Assembly: GCF_020829495.1 (NCBI RefSeq)
Contig: NZ_JAIVFQ010000002.1
Coordinates: 124,001 to 188,000, forward strand
DNA length: 64,000 nt
Reading direction: 5' to 3'
Origin: Nostoc favosum CHAB5714
GTDB lineage: Bacteria > Cyanobacteriota > Cyanobacteriia > Cyanobacteriales > Nostocaceae
The notes under the pieces were generated by a model that did not search any database, was not told the origin of the DNA, and saw only the letters and a list, made by a program, of their open reading frames with translations. Position 1 is the first letter of the stretch, and the number at the start of each line of letters is the position of its first letter. Below, piece by piece: positions 1-9,133 of the stretch. Made by a program: the position numbers and the translations under genes.

Positions 1-150
1 AGAATCGCCGCCTATCTGCAAGCCGAAGGAGAAGCGATCGCACCTAATGAAGTAGCCAATTTTCTTCAGGAAGGCTATCGTATGCTAGAGGATAAATTAC
101 CCACAGATATCCGCGCTATATACTTTGGGGAAGATTTAGCGCAATCATAA
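1..150 (+). CDS. C-terminal end of an unidentified protein (partial)
   Basis: An open frame enters the window at base 1 and ends at TAA (148-150), giving the last 49 residues, ending IYFGEDLAQS. It reads through a GCGATCGC octamer (AIAP). The piece is mostly helical-looking and acidic, with no recognisable motif, so no function is assigned. It lies on the same strand as the TPR gene that starts 98 bp downstream. No terminator hairpin is evident between them. Confidence 0.6.
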   Translation, partial: RIAAYLQAEGEAIAPNEVANFLQEGYRMLEDKLPTDIRAIYFGEDLAQS

Positions 151-248
151 ATTAAGTGCAAATGCGTATATTGTTTGTCTTCAATTTAAAAACTTAAAAC
201 TTTTTCTTAGACCTTCTACTTAAACCCGCAACTTTAGGGGTAATTTTT

Positions 249-1331
249 ATGAAACAACGGCTTGTATTTCCCAGGCAAAAGGTAAGCTTAATTTGTGTAG
301 GTGCGATTTCTCGTCCCCAAATACTTTTACAGAGCTTTTTACTGTTTACTTTTTTGCTGAGTCCCATAGCTGCGAGTGCAGTTGATATTACGCAACAACT
401 CCACCGTCCTTTAAATAGTTCTGTTGGGCGACAATCAAGAGATGAAGCAGATGGCTTGCTGAGTATCGGTGAAAAACAATACGCTTCAGGATATGCCGAT
501 AAAACAATTACGTCTTGCTTGCGGGCATTGGAACTATATCACGCAATTGGCGACCTGAAAGCACAAGGTCTAACTTACAATTTGCTTGCTAAGGCTTATG
601 TGCAGATTGGTAGTTTAAAAGAGGCGGAAGATGCTTTAAGAAGAGGATTAGCGATCGCTCGTGATACTAAAGACTTCCAATCTCAGGTTTTTGTGCTAAA
701 TAATATCGGTACATTTTTCCTGCAACAAGGAGAATTTGCTGCTGCCAGCAATTCTGTTGAAGATGCACTCGCAATTGCTCACGGTGTCAAAAACATTGAA
801 GGAGAAGGACTATCTTTAAGTAATTTGGGTTTAGTAACTGCCAGGTTAGGAGATTATAACAAGGCGATTAAATTGTATGAAAATGCTTTAATTTTCCGCC
901 GTCAGACTGGCGATGCCATCGGTGAAGCAAATACCTTAAATAATTTAGGAGATGCTTACTTAGCATCTGGAAATTATCAGGATACTATTGGCACTTATGG
1001 GGCAGCAATGCAGATAGCTAAAACTAACCGCGATCGCACTAATGAATTACGGGCAATTGACGGTTTAGTTACTGCTCACACTGCTGTCGGACGTTATGAA
1101 CGGGCTTTTGATTTACTAGAGGAACGTTTAAAACTCGCTAAAGAATTGCAAAATTTGCGAGAAGAATTAAAATCTTTTGAGTCTTACGCTCAGTTATACA
1201 AGCAACAAGGTAATTACCTAACTGCTCGCAATTTTTACGAAAGGGCTATTATACTGGCGCGGACATTGGAAGACAGCAAGCAAGAAGTGCAATTGCTGGA
1301 TCAGCTAACTAAAATGCTTCAGCGCAAGTAG
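249..1331 (+). CDS. Secreted tetratricopeptide-repeat protein
   Basis: This 360-residue protein starts with a basic N-terminus, a hydrophobic stretch (SFLLFTFLLSPIAASA, about residues 29-44) and an AxA-type cleavage site, so it is probably exported. From about residue 70 to the end it is a run of roughly 40-residue TPR units with G-x-Y/A-L signatures (NNIGTFFLQQGEFAAA, SNLGLVTARLGDYNKA, NNLGDAYLASGNYQDT). TPR arrays of this length are protein-interaction scaffolds; the partner cannot be told from sequence. The ATG at 249 is chosen because it gives the signal sequence. It is followed by a repeat-rich intergenic stretch and appears monocistronic. Confidence 0.85.
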   Translation: MKQRLVFPRQKVSLICVGAISRPQILLQSFLLFTFLLSPIAASAVDITQQLHRPLNSSVGRQSRDEADGLLSIGEKQYASGYADKTITSCLRALELYHAIGDLKAQGLTYNLLAKAYVQIGSLKEAEDALRRGLAIARDTKDFQSQVFVLNNIGTFFLQQGEFAAASNSVEDALAIAHGVKNIEGEGLSLSNLGLVTARLGDYNKAIKLYENALIFRRQTGDAIGEANTLNNLGDAYLASGNYQDTIGTYGAAMQIAKTNRDRTNELRAIDGLVTAHTAVGRYERAFDLLEERLKLAKELQNLREELKSFESYAQLYKQQGNYLTARNFYERAIILARTLEDSKQEVQLLDQLTKMLQRK

Positions 1332-1368
1332 AAATCATTCAATTTTAGATTTTGAATTGAAAGAGAAT

Positions 1369-1553
1369 AGGACTTACGCAAAAACCCTCTCAAACTCTCA
1401 TTCCTCCGTGACGCGCCAGTTGCTACCCTTCTCCTGACGGAGACGCTGCGCGAACGGGAACGCGCTTGAGCGAACAAGTCTCTTAACCGCAAGGGCGCAC
1501 TGGCTTCTCTGCGCCCTCTGTGGTTCGTTTTCCGTTACCCGTGCGTAAGTCCT
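1369..1553. repeat. MITE-like palindromic element, GGACTTACGCA family (copy A)
   Basis: The segment begins AGGACTTACGCA and ends with the reverse complement TGCGTAAGTCCT. A related element with the same termini lies at 60411-60546 in the opposite orientation and shares internal blocks (ctctcaaactctcattcc, gacgcgccagttgc, gaaccacagag). No ORF is carried, so it would need a transposase in trans. The middle of copy A holds an extra block with GAGACGCTGCGCGAACG, a short repeat also seen near 16.5 kb and 51.1 kb. Confidence 0.75.
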
Positions 1554-1559
1554 ATCAAC

Positions 1560-1691
1560 GATCAATTTAGTCCACAAAGCGTGGACTTCAGCTATGAGAC
1601 TCGGAATGAATTCCGAGGCGGGATAGAAACGCAGTGCGAGATTTATTAATAAAGATATGGCTGCGACGAGACTTGTGTGTACACCGTAGCC
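1560..1691. repeat. Truncated MITE-like element of the GGCTACGG...CCGTAGCC family
   Basis: This segment is close to the reverse complement of the left half of the element at 31636-31915. It shares the tagtccacaaagcgtggac palindrome, 'cggaatgaattccg', 'gaaacgcagtgcgagat' and the end ACTTGTGTGTACACCGTAGCC (1671-1691). Only one terminus is present; the other side abuts the element ending at 1553. That suggests truncation or overlap of two mobile repeats. No coding capacity is seen. Confidence 0.65.
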
Positions 1692-1758
1692 GACTCGGAG
1701 AGGGACAGATTTGAACTTTAGTTCAAGTCAGGGAGAGGTTCATCGAACTCACGTTTGA

Positions 1759-2562
1759 TTAATTCAAGAAGACTGAACCGTTTCGTTCGATTCTCATAGC
1801 ACTTCTACCCTGTGTTGCATTCGTAGCTTCGTTAAATCTAACTTCCAAGCTTCCTAGCTCTGACGAGGGTTGTGGAGTTACTATCAACTGTCCGCCATCT
1901 TCTCGTTCAAATGTCACCGTTACTGGTGCGCTTAAAGCTTGCAGTGTGACATCTGACTTACCTGGTAGCGATCGCGGTGCCGTATCGCCAATCACTTGGT
2001 AGGTTACATTAGCCGCAGTGTCATTTACCAACCTGATGTTAACTATACCATTTACTAGTGTGATCGTAGCGCTGGGGGTTTGCCGTGGTTGTAGTAGTGG
2101 TGGTTGGTCGGTGGAAACCGCTCTTGGTGAGGGCTGTTGAGTTTGATTTCTAGGGGCTGCGCGTGATGGTTTAACACCTGGCCCTGGTGGTAAGGGAGAC
2201 AATTGCCCCTCAGCCGGAGCAACTGGGCGTGGTGGTTTAACACCTGGCCCTGGTGGTAAGGGAAACATTTGCCCCTCAGTCGGAGCAACTGGACGTGGTG
2301 GTTTAACACCTGGCCCTGGTGCTAAGGGAGACAATTGCCCCTCAGTCGGAGGAACTGGGCGTGGTGGTTTAACACCTGGCCCTGGTGGTACGGGAGCCTG
2401 AGAGCGGTTATAGGGTGGTTCACTAAAAATACTAGGACTTGGGTTAACCTTGGGAGTAGATTCTTGTGCTACTGCTTGAGGAATTGCTGGCAGACTAATC
2501 AGTAATCCCCCAAAAATAGCGCCAAATAACTCAGCAGACTTGCGAAATTTTTGAGACTTCAT
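1759..2562 (-). CDS. Exported proline-rich repeat protein
   Basis: The 267-residue product has a signal peptide (MKSQKFRK, then hydrophobic AELFGAIFGGLLISLPAIPQ, cleavage near AVAQE). Residues about 58-135 hold four near-identical units of about 22 residues built on PGPGVKPPRPVxPTEGQ, probably an extended wall-spanning linker. The C-terminal third (about 165-267) is a beta-rich domain rich in V and T that I do not recognise. The Pro-rich part is encoded by tandem DNA units at about 2160-2400. It lies convergent to the TPR gene, separated by repeats. Function unknown. Confidence 0.8.
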   Translation of the reverse strand: MKSQKFRKSAELFGAIFGGLLISLPAIPQAVAQESTPKVNPSPSIFSEPPYNRSQAPVPPGPGVKPPRPVPPTEGQLSPLAPGPGVKPPRPVAPTEGQMFPLPPGPGVKPPRPVAPAEGQLSPLPPGPGVKPSRAAPRNQTQQPSPRAVSTDQPPLLQPRQTPSATITLVNGIVNIRLVNDTAANVTYQVIGDTAPRSLPGKSDVTLQALSAPVTVTFEREDGGQLIVTPQPSSELGSLEVRFNEATNATQGRSAMRIERNGSVFLN

Positions 2563-2905
2563 ATTCTTTATTGGCTCCTATAAAAACTTAATTTTTTTTA
2601 GAAAGATTGATACAGCAGAAAATTAAATTAGTTTTTATCAGTCGTTTAGTACATCTAATATTTAACAAACTACTTGATTTTTCGTATCTAGCTAAGGATG
2701 CAAAAATAATCTAAATAATTAAATATATTTCATTCTCAAGACTGAAAGCCTCAATCATGCAATAAGACCACATTTTTATAACAGTTAAATTTGTCTTGTT
2801 TAACAACATACCGCTAGAAAATAAATTTCCTGACTAATAGTTAAAGTCCAGTTGAGTGGACTGAAATCTTACATCTATCACAGGAAACAAATATTTCTTG
2901 CCGAA
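2563..2905. other. AT-rich intergenic region, no gene seen
   Basis: This 343-bp AT-rich stretch separates two minus-strand genes. It should hold the promoter of the proline-rich protein gene and the 3' end of the histidine kinase transcript. No convincing hairpin terminator or known operator is seen. Confidence 0.5.
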
Positions 2906-4393
2906 TTAAGACTCAAGAGTTATTGGTAAAGTGACGGTGAACGTGGTGCCAATGCCTTGAGTGCTTTCAACTTGAATATGACCCTGGTGATGTTCCACAA
3001 TAGCTTGAGCGATCGCTAATCCCAATCCTGAACCAGTAGCGCTGGCTGTATCTGTATTCCCAGTTGTATGAGTCCGTGCCGGATCTACCCGATAAAACCG
3101 ATCAAACAAGCGTGGTAGTGCTTCTGCTGGAATTCCAACACCGGTATCACTCACTTTAACTTGCAACTGGGCGCTGGTATAACGTAGTCCAGAAACGCGA
3201 TTTATTCCTTCTATCCGCGCCAATTCCACTTTCACCCGTCCACCTGCTGGAGTGTAATGCAAAGCGTTAGCAATCAAATTTGTGAACAGCCGCACCAGTT
3301 GATCCCAATTGCCCCCAAGGGTAAACCAATTTTCCAGTAATTCCGGGCTAGTTTCGGAGGCGGGTGGATCAACTAAGTCTAGAGAAAGAGCGATTTTTTT
3401 TTCAGGGAGTAACAAGTGTTGTTCTTCAACCACCTCCATCAGCAAAGCGTCTAGCGGACAAGGTGAAAAAGTATCTTTGCTAATACCACTATCCTGTCGT
3501 GCTAAAAACAGTAAGTCATTAACTAATTTACCCAAACGCTGCGTTAACCGTTCCACCACCTTTAATTGTTGCCGATACTGCAAAGAATTAGTCGCTTCTG
3601 TCTCTGCTAAATCCAAGTCAGCAAGAGCAACTTGCACATTTGTTTGAATCAAAGTAATGGGACTTCTAAGTTCATGAGAAGCATCAGCAGTAAATTGTTT
3701 GAGGCGTTGGTAAGACTCTCCTACAGGTTCCATCGCTTTACCCGAAAGAAACCAGCCACTTGCGCCGACAGAAAGTACCATTAACCCAATACCTAGCGCC
3801 AAATCAAAAATTAATTGGCGACTGGGTTTAGTAACTTCAAACCAGGGATGACTAACACGCAGATATCCTAATACTTGCCGCCCCACTTCCACCCGTTGGG
3901 TAACTTGCCGTAATAACAGTGGGGAGTGGGGAGTGGGGAGTGGGGAGTAAGGGGTGAGGAGTTTATCATCTTTGCCTTTTTCTTTCTCTCCCTTAACTAC
4001 GCCCACAGTTTCACCAGTGCGGTTGGCATGAATAGGAATATTTAGGGGTTCGGATAGCGTTGACCATAGTAATTCACCAGTCGGACTAAACCATTCTAAG
4101 TCGATGTGGTCATCTTCTACGGTGTCGGTATTGTCACGAAAACTGGCTTCTAGATTATTAATGCGAAATTTATCTGGATCAGCATTAATTGGTTCAAATA
4201 TGAGCTTAGATGCACACGGGCTTGTTGTGAGACAACGCTCCACTATTTCCACTACATGGTTAAGGGTATCATCAATCCGCTCAATCAATGTACTGCGGAC
4301 GTATAAATAAACGCCACTGGCAAACAGTAGTAGTAATACAGCAGTTACAGCAGTGTACCAAAGGGCGAGACGGCGACGAGTAGCCTGGAACAT
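2906..4393 (-). CDS. Two-component sensor histidine kinase
   Basis: A membrane sensor kinase of 495 residues. TM1 is at about 11-33, followed by a periplasmic segment to about 190 and TM2 at about 194-216. The phosphoacceptor H box is FTADASHELRSP (His240); the ATPase part has the N box (LIANALHYTP), G1 (DTGVGIP) and G2 (GSGLGLAI). It should autophosphorylate in response to an envelope signal; no response regulator gene is adjacent, so the partner is unknown. Residues about 133-158 (EKEKGKDDKLLTPYSPLPTP and on) are a low-complexity insert encoded by a heptanucleotide tandem repeat at 3920-3997. Confidence 0.9.
   Translation of the reverse strand: MFQATRRRLALWYTAVTAVLLLLFASGVYLYVRSTLIERIDDTLNHVVEIVERCLTTSPCASKLIFEPINADPDKFRINNLEASFRDNTDTVEDDHIDLEWFSPTGELLWSTLSEPLNIPIHANRTGETVGVVKGEKEKGKDDKLLTPYSPLPTPHSPLLLRQVTQRVEVGRQVLGYLRVSHPWFEVTKPSRQLIFDLALGIGLMVLSVGASGWFLSGKAMEPVGESYQRLKQFTADASHELRSPITLIQTNVQVALADLDLAETEATNSLQYRQQLKVVERLTQRLGKLVNDLLFLARQDSGISKDTFSPCPLDALLMEVVEEQHLLLPEKKIALSLDLVDPPASETSPELLENWFTLGGNWDQLVRLFTNLIANALHYTPAGGRVKVELARIEGINRVSGLRYTSAQLQVKVSDTGVGIPAEALPRLFDRFYRVDPARTHTTGNTDTASATGSGLGLAIAQAIVEHHQGHIQVESTQGIGTTFTVTLPITLES
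3920..3997. repeat. Heptanucleotide tandem repeat inside a coding region
   Basis: The + strand reads four copies of a GGGGAGT unit followed by degenerate GGGGTGAGG, all within the sensor-kinase gene. It encodes the PYSPLPTPHSPLL stretch on the minus strand. Such 7-bp arrays are common between genes in heterocystous cyanobacteria, but here the array is in frame inside the periplasmic sensing segment. Confidence 0.75.
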
Positions 4394-4933
4394 ATCACCA
4401 CAATATCCAAATCGCAGAATTAGGCAATACTTTTTAAAATACTTTAAAAATTCAAATTTTTGAATTAAACTTTTTACGTAAATTTACTGTAGCAATATAT
4501 TTTATGTAAAAGTTAGATTCTACTTGCAATAGATGAGAACAAAGGTACTTTAGAGAACAATAAAAACCAGAAATCAATAACCCGTAGTTACTTTATGACT
4601 TATACTTCCATTCCAGATTCGGCTATTTATTACATACTGACAACAAGTCTGTCTTTGTTTTTGCAAATAATGAGTCTTTGACTAGTTATTAGTAGCAACT
4701 TACTAAAACTTCAAATTTGCAAATCTGAACCATTTGACATCTACCAAGTCATAAACAATCGCTTCAGTTAAAAAAGTAAGAATCACACTTGTCAACAAGT
4801 TGCATTTCCACTAAATAAGTCAGAACTCAAGCAGCATCAACAGTAATTCTTGGTTATGTCAATAGCTAGTTAACATTACCGCACTATAAGTAACTTGCAG
4901 CCAGTATAAGCATCGGAGTTTTAGAAAAATACT
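4394..4933. other. Divergent promoter region
   Basis: This 540-bp AT-rich region lies between the minus-strand kinase and the plus-strand ELWxxDGT gene, so both promoters must lie here. ACCAAGTCATAAA (4743-4755), followed by AAGTAAGAAT, recurs at 7680-7701 ahead of the next secreted-protein gene. No ORF or stable hairpin was found. Confidence 0.45.
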
Positions 4934-7660
4934 ATGGCAACAACATATACAGGATTTCCAGATCCAGGAAGTAGCAGAACTACAGCTTTAGACACTACAT
5001 CTGCACTCTATATGGGTGGTTCACTCAGCAACGACTCCAGTATTTTTCAGGACTCTGTTAGTAGTACTGATACTAGCAATTATTACAAAATCCGCATTGG
5101 TGCCAGCAGCAGCGACCCCGCTAGCGCTGTGACGCTGAGATTGAATGGTTTGACTGGTAACGCAAGTCTAATACTGTATGACGAAAGCGGTAATACTCTC
5201 CAAACTGCCAATGCTAGCGGTACAACACCAGAATTACTCACTCGCAGCCTGAATCCTGGTTTCTACTATGTCCGTGTCGGTTCAGTGAGTGGTGCAAGCA
5301 CTAATTACAACCTCAGCCTCTCAGCTAATCCGATTAGCATCAATAAAGCCGGTGACGACTCCCTAGCGCAAGCATTCAACATTGGTTCTCTAACTAGCAG
5401 CTACACTACCACTGATTATGTTGGCAATAGGGGTGTCATCCTTGATAACGATGATTACTATCAATTTAACGTAGTAAATAGTGGGGCGTTCAGCTTAAAC
5501 CTCAATGGTCTAGGAGGTGATGCCAATGTGAAATTACAGAATAACTCTGGAACAATTATCCAAAGTTCTACTCAAACTGATACTAATTCAGAATCAATTA
5601 GTCGCAGTCTTGCTAGCGGCACATACTACATTCGAGTGTATCCTGGTGCCACAAGTGCGACAAACTATACTTTGAATCTCAACTTTGTTGCCGACCCAGT
5701 AGACAATGCAGGGAACACCCTATTGGAGGCTCGCAATATCAATACCTTAAGCTCTACGCCTTCAAACTTCACAGACTATGTAAATAGCATTGATACTAAT
5801 GACTATTACCGTTTTGATTTAACGTCGAATACTCTAGTTGATCTGACCTTAACACCTCAAACAGCAGATGCTAACGTCCAACTACTCGACAGTAACGGCG
5901 CAGCGATCGCTACTTCTAGCCAGACTAGTATTACTTCAGACATTATCCGCCACAGCTTGAATGCAGGCGCATACTATATCCGTGTATACCCGGCTTCTGG
6001 TGCAGCAACTAACTACGATCTGAGTGTTTCCGCTACTCCTATTGCCCCTGATATAGCGCCAAACACCCGAGGTACAGCTAAAAATATTGGCACCCTAGAT
6101 GGTTCCCAGAACTTCAGCGATTTTATTGGCAATATCGACACAGACGATTATTACCGTTTCAATCTGGCTTACAAGAGTCAGTTAACCGTTTCTCTTCTTG
6201 GTCTATCTGATAATCCTCGTGTCGATTTACTCAACAGCAGTGGAACCACGCTCCAGAGCTTTAGTATCTCAGAAAATACACCAGAATTTACTTTTGCCAC
6301 TAATAGTCTTGTAGCGGGTACTTATTACGTTCGGATCAACTCTCTTGGTGCTAACACTTTCTACAACCTAAACCTGTTAAGCGAGCGTCAATTTGAGAAG
6401 TTGGAAATCTCCCCAGGATCAAGTAGTTCTAACCCGAATAATCTCACGGCGCTGGGTAGCACCTTGTACTTTACTGCCAACGATGGTAACGGCATCCAAC
6501 TCTGGAAAAGTGACGGTAGCCTAGCAAGTACAACTAAGCTCACCAACATTAACCCTGGCAGTTTTAACCCAGACAAACTAACTGTTTTTGGCAGCAAGTT
6601 ACTCTTCAGTGCTGATGATGGTACTAACGGTAGGGAACTTTGGGTTTACGATGGTACGACAGCCAATAGAGTCAGTAATATCAATCCTGGACTTGGTAGT
6701 TCAGACCCCAAGAATCTGACCGTAGTTGATAACAAAGCATTCTTCACTGCTAATGACGGTACTTACGGCAATGAACTTTGGGTTTACGATGGCACGACAG
6801 TTAGTCTAGTCAAAGATATCTACTCAGGTTCCACGGGTTCCAGCCCCAGCAATCTCATCGCATTTAACAACAAACTGTATTTCGCCGCCCTTGACTCAGT
6901 TAACGGTGTTGAACTCTGGTCAAGCGACGGTACCGCAGCCGGAACCACCCTTGTTAAGGACATCAGACCTGGTGGATTGAGTTCGCCTCCTGCCACACTG
7001 ACTGCAATTGGTAGCACTCTCTACTTCACTGCCAATGATGGCACTAAGGGCCTGGAACTATGGAAGAGTGATGGCACCAATGCAGGAACAACTATTGTCA
7101 AAGACATTACCTCTGGTACGGGCGGTTTTGCACCAAGCGAACTTAGACCTTTAGGTAGTACCTTATATTTCGTCACAGATAGCAATGGTGACTTCAAACA
7201 AGAACTATGGAAAAGTGATGGCACCGATGCAGGAACTATGCGGGTCAAAAATGACCTGACAAAAGCTCCGAATACTGGTTTTGGCCCCCTGTATCTGACT
7301 GCTGTCGGTAGCACTCTCAACTTCACAACCTATGACAGCACAACAGGATTGGAACTGTGGAAGAGTGACGGCACCGATGCAGGCACAATTTTAGTCAGCG
7401 ATATCTGGGAAGGCCCAGATCCGAACAACAGTTTTCCCAGTAGTCTCGTTAATTTTGGTAATACCCTCTATTTTGTAGCTTCTGAGTCTACAAACGATAG
7501 AGAAGTGTGGAGTAGTGATGGCACAGATGTAGGTACGAGAAGGGTGAGCGATATCAACTCAACAGGCAATGCCAACCCTACCCAGCTGACTGTCGTTGGT
7601 ACACGACTATTCTTCACAGCCACCAACGGGACGGATGGAACAGAATTGTGGGTTTTATGA
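4934..7660 (+). CDS. PPC-domain and ELWxxDGT-repeat surface protein
   Basis: This 908-residue, Ser/Thr/Asn-rich protein has two halves. Residues about 30-485 hold four bacterial pre-peptidase C-terminal-like beta-sandwich units (repeated DYYxFxL and GTYYIRVYPG signatures). Residues about 490-908 hold about nine copies of the ELWxxDGT repeat (ELWVYDGT, ELWKSDGT), expected to form a beta-propeller-like fold. There is no protease domain and no classical signal peptide, so export would need a type I or other leaderless route. Function is unknown; adhesion or matrix binding is plausible. It is the first gene of a group of surface-protein genes on the + strand. Confidence 0.85.
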   Translation: MATTYTGFPDPGSSRTTALDTTSALYMGGSLSNDSSIFQDSVSSTDTSNYYKIRIGASSSDPASAVTLRLNGLTGNASLILYDESGNTLQTANASGTTPELLTRSLNPGFYYVRVGSVSGASTNYNLSLSANPISINKAGDDSLAQAFNIGSLTSSYTTTDYVGNRGVILDNDDYYQFNVVNSGAFSLNLNGLGGDANVKLQNNSGTIIQSSTQTDTNSESISRSLASGTYYIRVYPGATSATNYTLNLNFVADPVDNAGNTLLEARNINTLSSTPSNFTDYVNSIDTNDYYRFDLTSNTLVDLTLTPQTADANVQLLDSNGAAIATSSQTSITSDIIRHSLNAGAYYIRVYPASGAATNYDLSVSATPIAPDIAPNTRGTAKNIGTLDGSQNFSDFIGNIDTDDYYRFNLAYKSQLTVSLLGLSDNPRVDLLNSSGTTLQSFSISENTPEFTFATNSLVAGTYYVRINSLGANTFYNLNLLSERQFEKLEISPGSSSSNPNNLTALGSTLYFTANDGNGIQLWKSDGSLASTTKLTNINPGSFNPDKLTVFGSKLLFSADDGTNGRELWVYDGTTANRVSNINPGLGSSDPKNLTVVDNKAFFTANDGTYGNELWVYDGTTVSLVKDIYSGSTGSSPSNLIAFNNKLYFAALDSVNGVELWSSDGTAAGTTLVKDIRPGGLSSPPATLTAIGSTLYFTANDGTKGLELWKSDGTNAGTTIVKDITSGTGGFAPSELRPLGSTLYFVTDSNGDFKQELWKSDGTDAGTMRVKNDLTKAPNTGFGPLYLTAVGSTLNFTTYDSTTGLELWKSDGTDAGTILVSDIWEGPDPNNSFPSSLVNFGNTLYFVASESTNDREVWSSDGTDVGTRRVSDINSTGNANPTQLTVVGTRLFFTATNGTDGTELWVL

Positions 7661-7672
7661 AAAGGAGGTGAT
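7660..7672 (+). other. Perfect Shine-Dalgarno-like sequence at the stop codon
   Basis: AAAAGGAGGTGAT starts at the last base of the TGA stop and matches the complement of the canonical bacterial 16S rRNA 3' tail over about 11 bases. An ATG follows almost at once (7671) and opens only a 6-codon frame (MFITKS), with spacing too short for normal initiation. Its role is unclear. Confidence 0.5.
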
Positions 7673-7866
7673 GTTTATAACCAAGTCATAAAGTAAGAAT
7701 TTCCGTTTGCTCAATTGCATATCAGCGTCTCAAACAATTCTCGGAAGCCTGGAAAATCACTCCTAAATGTGATGTTCAAAATTAAGGTTTCAAACCCAAA
7801 AAAGCCAATTGGAAAGTTCAAAACTAACCGAATTCACAGAAATATACTGAGGAGCGAATTTGAATC

Positions 7867-8454
7867 ATGAAAAATAACATCTTAGCTATTATCGTTGCTG
7901 CTGGTACCGCCGTTGTCGGTAGCTCTTTGTTATCAGCACCAGCCCACGCCCAGCTAACTACTAACCAAAACGTGTCTGTTCAAATTAGCGTGCCAGAAGT
8001 ACTTTTTTTGCGGACTTTCCAAACAGTTGATTTAGCTATTACTGAAGCTGACTTGGCAGGAGGTACGGCAGTAACTACAGCTGGAATTGGAAAAGACTTC
8101 AACACTGTTGCCACGACAACCGGTACTACTCTTATCGATCAAGCTAGTCCATTCGCTGGTTTAACAGGCGGTAGTATCACAAAAAACGTGAGTGAATTGT
8201 ATGCTGTTTGGTCTAATAACCCCAGTGGCAGTATTGCTGTCACCTTGTCCCCTACTACCACTGCTCTTACAGGTCCAAATAGTGCTACTGCAAGCATTGT
8301 CAGTATCGCTAAAACTGTTGCTGATCCAGCTACTCCACCTGGTTTAGATACACCTTTCGTTGGTGGTGCAGATATAACGTTTGACTTGGGTACTGCTACG
8401 CAGGCTGGTGCGTACACCGGAGGTGTCGTCAATGTTAGCGTGACAGCTCCATAG
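7867..8454 (+). CDS. Exported pilin-like protein, candidate major fibre subunit
   Basis: This 195-residue protein has a clear signal peptide (MKNNILAIIVAAGTAVVGSSLL, cleavage after APAHA). The rest is a small Ala/Thr/Gly-rich beta domain ending GAYTGGVVNVSVTAP. A C-terminal (A)GxYxGxVxVxV strand is typical of spore-coat-U or chaperone-usher subunits, and the next gene ends the same way. With a PapD-like chaperone and usher just downstream, I infer a fibre subunit. A GGAG ribosome-binding site lies upstream of the ATG. No specific family could be confirmed. Confidence 0.7.
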   Translation: MKNNILAIIVAAGTAVVGSSLLSAPAHAQLTTNQNVSVQISVPEVLFLRTFQTVDLAITEADLAGGTAVTTAGIGKDFNTVATTTGTTLIDQASPFAGLTGGSITKNVSELYAVWSNNPSGSIAVTLSPTTTALTGPNSATASIVSIAKTVADPATPPGLDTPFVGGADITFDLGTATQAGAYTGGVVNVSVTAP

Positions 8455-8473
8455 TTCCATCATTACTGGTATA

Positions 8474-8509
8474 GGCATCTTGCCTGCTGCCATTGACAAG
8501 CAGGATGCC
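8474..8509 (+). terminator. Intercistronic hairpin after the first pilin-like gene
   Basis: GGCAT...CCTGC pairs with GCAGG.ATGCC across a short loop, 20 bp after the stop. There is no clear U-run, so it may be a partial terminator or an RNA-stabilising hairpin that keeps the upstream subunit transcript more abundant than the downstream genes. Confidence 0.45.
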
Positions 8510-8558
8510 AACCAGATAATGCCATTCTCATTGTTAAAGACAGTTACAGCCCAGCCAA

Positions 8559-9110
8559 ATGGTTAGCAATCAGACAATTCATTTTCAGTCTTGCTTAAGT
8601 ATGCTACTGGCACTTCTGGCTTGGCCACAGCCCCAAGTTGTAGCGCAATCTCTAAATTTGCCAGAGCCAACACAAATCTATCAGATATCAACCCCCCAAC
8701 AACTGACCATTCCTCCCCAACAGTTAGGGGAAATTTTACCTGCTCCCGTCAGTCAGGCGGTGACGAATCAGCAAGATTTACTAGCTCCTCCCCAGTTTCA
8801 TACGTTGATTACCCGCGAGTTACCAGAGCTTTGGCAGATGCGCGTTCCTATAGACAAAGTGGGTTCTCTCTATGCCACTTATGAACTTAGAGCAGAGAAT
8901 GGACAAAATAATGGGTTTAGTAGCAATTATCGTTCTGAGCAAACAATGCGCGTTGTTGTAGAACCGTTACCCATTATCGAGATATATCGGGATGAGAATA
9001 CCAACACAGCTTTAGTTCAGGGGGGCGCGCGGTTGCAATTCGATCTCGCTAATGTCGGAATTGCAGGTGGCTATCGGGGTGTAATAACGGTCACGGTAAA
9101 CCAACATTAG
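8559..9110 (+). CDS. Exported small protein, candidate minor fibre subunit
   Basis: The 183-residue product has a signal peptide (hydrophobic CLSMLLALLAWPQPQVVAQ, about residues 12-30). A Pro/Gln-rich segment (about 31-85) precedes a beta domain ending LQFDLANVGIAGGYRGVITVTVNQH. That ending resembles the C-terminus of the 7867-8454 protein (FDLGTATQAGAYTGGVVNVSV), which suggests the same fold. It lies 23 bp ahead of the chaperone gene, so the two are almost certainly co-transcribed. Tip or minor subunit is an inference from order only. Confidence 0.65.
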   Translation: MVSNQTIHFQSCLSMLLALLAWPQPQVVAQSLNLPEPTQIYQISTPQQLTIPPQQLGEILPAPVSQAVTNQQDLLAPPQFHTLITRELPELWQMRVPIDKVGSLYATYELRAENGQNNGFSSNYRSEQTMRVVVEPLPIIEIYRDENTNTALVQGGARLQFDLANVGIAGGYRGVITVTVNQH

Positions 9111-9133
9111 TAATAAATAGTACTTACCTATAA

